From the NCBI GenBank assembly GCA_944350265.1, contig CALVOG010000010.1:1-51593 (forward strand): a DNA stretch of 51,593 nt, in the 5' to 3' direction. A program made the position numbers and the translations under genes. The notes beneath the pieces were generated by a model. The model was not told the origin of the DNA, did not search any database, and saw only the letters and a list, made by a program, of their open reading frames with translations. The stretch comes from an uncultured Clostridia bacterium (GTDB taxonomy: Bacteria; Bacillota; Clostridia; Christensenellales; UBA1242). Shown one piece after another: positions 50,426 through 51,593 of this stretch (positions within the stretch are counted from its first letter, which is position 1; every line of letters starts with the position of its first letter).

Positions 50426-50695
50426 ATGAAAAAAAATCAGTATCTTTATCCAGCAATTTTCATTAGAGATGAGGACGGGAAATATCAAGTTTTCTTCCCA
50501 GACCTTGATATCTACACCGATGGCGACAATCTTTCGGAGGCTTATCTTTACGCGCAAGGGCTTTTGAAGGCGTATTTTTCTTACGCTGAGAAGTATGAAG
50601 TTGATTACAGCAAACCAACCAAACTTGAAAAATATCTTTCAAAATGCAAGCCAAACGAACTTGTGATGTATGTTGAAACGATTGTTGAGGTCTAA
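50426..50695 (+). CDS. HicB-like protein without a HicA partner
   Basis: An 89-aa protein with the partially RNase-H-like HicB N-terminal fold: YLYPAIFIRDEDGKYQVFFP followed by DGDNLSEAYLYAQGLL. It lacks the C-terminal DNA-binding domain seen in many HicB antitoxins. ATG 50426 follows GAGGGAG; the longer frame to 50366 lies in the promoter region. Solitary HicB-like proteins are frequent in Clostridia, where they need not be antitoxins. Confidence 0.78.
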   Translation: MKKNQYLYPAIFIRDEDGKYQVFFPDLDIYTDGDNLSEAYLYAQGLLKAYFSYAEKYEVDYSKPTKLEKYLSKCKPNELVMYVETIVEV

Positions 50696-50712
50696 GAGGC
50701 CTCACTTTTTTT
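50686..50712 (+). terminator. Terminator after the HicB-like gene
   Basis: TGAGG at 50686-50690 pairs with CCTCA at 50700-50704, followed by a T run. The stem overlaps the stop codon. Confidence 0.6.
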
Positions 50713-50722
50713 ATCTTGCCTA

Positions 50723-50751
50723 TTGACAAAGGGTGAAAAAAGACTTATTAT
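50723..50751 (+). promoter_or_regulatory. Promoter of the last transcript
   Basis: TTGACA at 50723-50728, a 17-bp spacer and TATTAT at 50746-50751. Confidence 0.75.
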
Positions 50752-50757
50752 ATATAT

Positions 50758-51087
50758 GTAATGTAAGCGCGGTGCAGTTATGGCGAAAGTGTGGTGCAGT
50801 ATGCAAAAAGCGTGATGCAATGTGGATGCGTGAAAGTGCGCAAAATAAGTTGTTGTATATAGGAAGCATTTTGCCTGTGTGAAGTGATGCCACTTAAACG
50901 TAAAAAAGAGCGTTGTAGCAAAAACTAAATGCGCGTGCTAGTGTATAAGCAAAAACTAAGTGCGTTACTATATATGAAAAGCGCAACATAATGCAAGGCA
51001 AACATAAATAAGCAAAATGTAAATGCGTTATTAATGAACACACACAAGTAAGTAGCAAGAACTGCGAACGCAATAAAAGGAGAAGGT
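50758..51087 (+). other. Long leader with internal repeats
   Basis: About 330 nt separate the promoter from the next start. The motif GCAAAAACTAA(A/G)TGCG recurs at about 50918-50933 and 50949-50964, and variants of GTG(A)TGCA(A/G)T recur at about 50770-50825. No gene or clear riboswitch is recognised. Confidence 0.4.
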
Positions 51088-51222
51088 ATGAAAAGTTTTT
51101 TTAAAGATTTAGCCGAAAAGTTTGTTATCATTTCAAGTGACCACGAAGAAAGAGCGCGAAAGTTAAAAGAAGAAAAGCACTTAAAACTTGTGGGGCTTGA
51201 GGATAGAGAGGAGGAGAATTGA
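51088..51222 (+). CDS. 44-residue frame, probably the N terminus of a frameshifted protein
   Basis: ATG 51088 follows AAAGGAGAAGG and encodes MKSFFKDLAEKFVIISSDHE then a charged helix, ending TGA 51222. Removing one A near 51217-51218 would join it in frame to the coding sequence downstream (EEE-IERYLKSP). Otherwise it is a small separate protein. Confidence 0.55.
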   Translation: MKSFFKDLAEKFVIISSDHEERARKLKEEKHLKLVGLEDREEEN

Positions 51223-51593
51223 GCGCTACCTTAAATCTCCAAGCGGAGTTAACGGCGAGGTTAGCGATTTCGTTTTGGAAGAAGAGGAAAGGGTGCTTCG
51301 TATGCCTTTATCGGTCAGCGACGGCGCAAAAAGCATTAAAAAGGCGTCAGTAATAAGCGGGAAAGACAGCAAGGGCAAAACGTGGAAAGAGGTGGAGGTT
51401 TCTCCGTTTGCGACGGGCGTGTATGAATATCAAAAAGACCCAAAAACGGGCAAGGTTAAAACCAAACCTCATCTTGGCGCACTTAAAGTGGCGGTGTATG
51501 TTCCTCTTCGCTATGGCGAAACTGGGCTTATCATCGACGAATCGTATAAGTCGTTCATTATGGCGCTTAATCACAGCCTAAAAAACCACTTCG
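51221..51593 (+). CDS. Unidentified protein, 3' truncated by window end
   Basis: An uninterrupted frame of 124 codons runs off the window with clear protein character (GVNGEVSDFVLEEEERVLRM; PLRYGETGLIIDESYKSF). No standard start codon precedes the first ATG at 51300, although ATT 51218 sits behind GAGGAGG. The best explanation is a frameshift from the 51088 gene. No family is recognised, and the visible part has several strands and no TM segment. Confidence 0.6.

Noticed and set aside
50758-51087. Riboswitch in the long leader
   Set aside because: No conserved riboswitch core could be recognised; short direct repeats dominate instead.

Overview
The window is AT-rich DNA from a monoderm, probably strictly anaerobic Bacillota (Clostridia-like, probably an uncultured gut lineage). 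The evidence is AGGAGG-type ribosome sites, a linked addB-addA pair, a DegV protein, a rubrerythrin, a GPH-type sugar symporter and a YwaF-like membrane protein. No marker allows a genus call. Four tRNA genes are present: Leu-UAG, Val-UAC, Gly-CCC and Pro-CGG.

Region 1 (609-14871) is a 14.2-kb element integrated in the 3' part of tRNA-Leu(UAG) and bounded by a perfect 55-bp direct repeat. It has a leftward tyrosine integrase and XRE repressor, and rightward modules: small early genes and a winged-helix (possible replication) protein; a 26-residue membrane peptide; four large membrane-anchored secreted proteins; a strongly structured 300-nt noncoding region; a small coat-like membrane protein; a Zot/pI-like ATPase; and small DNA-binding proteins followed by repeated TGTATATACA sites. 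This set looks like an integrated filamentous (inovirus-like) phage of a Gram-positive host. Next to the right attachment site is an extremely AT-rich three-gene cargo: a STAS+HATPase protein, a STAS-like DUF4325-type protein and a PIN-domain protein. I consider it a candidate partner-switching defence or toxin module and the most interesting part of the window.

Region 2 (14872-25440) is host chromosome with poorly characterised membrane proteins, tRNA-Val, a YwaF-like protein, a DegV lipid-binding protein, and a strongly promoted 1055-residue single-pass membrane protein followed by an orphan VirD4/TraG-type coupling ATPase. Region 3 (25440-40738) holds housekeeping and transport genes: P-type cation ATPase, CCA-adding enzyme, radical SAM activase, glycosyltransferase, SecB-like protein, four-helix-bundle protein, transglutaminase-like protein, Asp/Glu racemase, rubrerythrin, CYTH-like protein and GPH symporter. 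Two families of interspersed noncoding repeats separate them.

Region 4 (40770-49470) carries addB-addA (end resection and recombination) and a 780-residue membrane protein with a long coiled coil and five AT-hook motifs, a candidate membrane tether for AT-rich DNA. Region 5 (49471-51593) holds another repeat cluster, two small proteins, a solitary HicB-like protein and a partial gene that appears split by a frameshift.

A cross-cutting observation is that at least three genes (P-type ATPase, radical SAM, addB) have a good sigma-70 promoter whose -10 box lies 6-8 nt from the start codon with no ribosome site, suggesting leaderless mRNAs. All functional statements come from reading the sequence; no database search was run.
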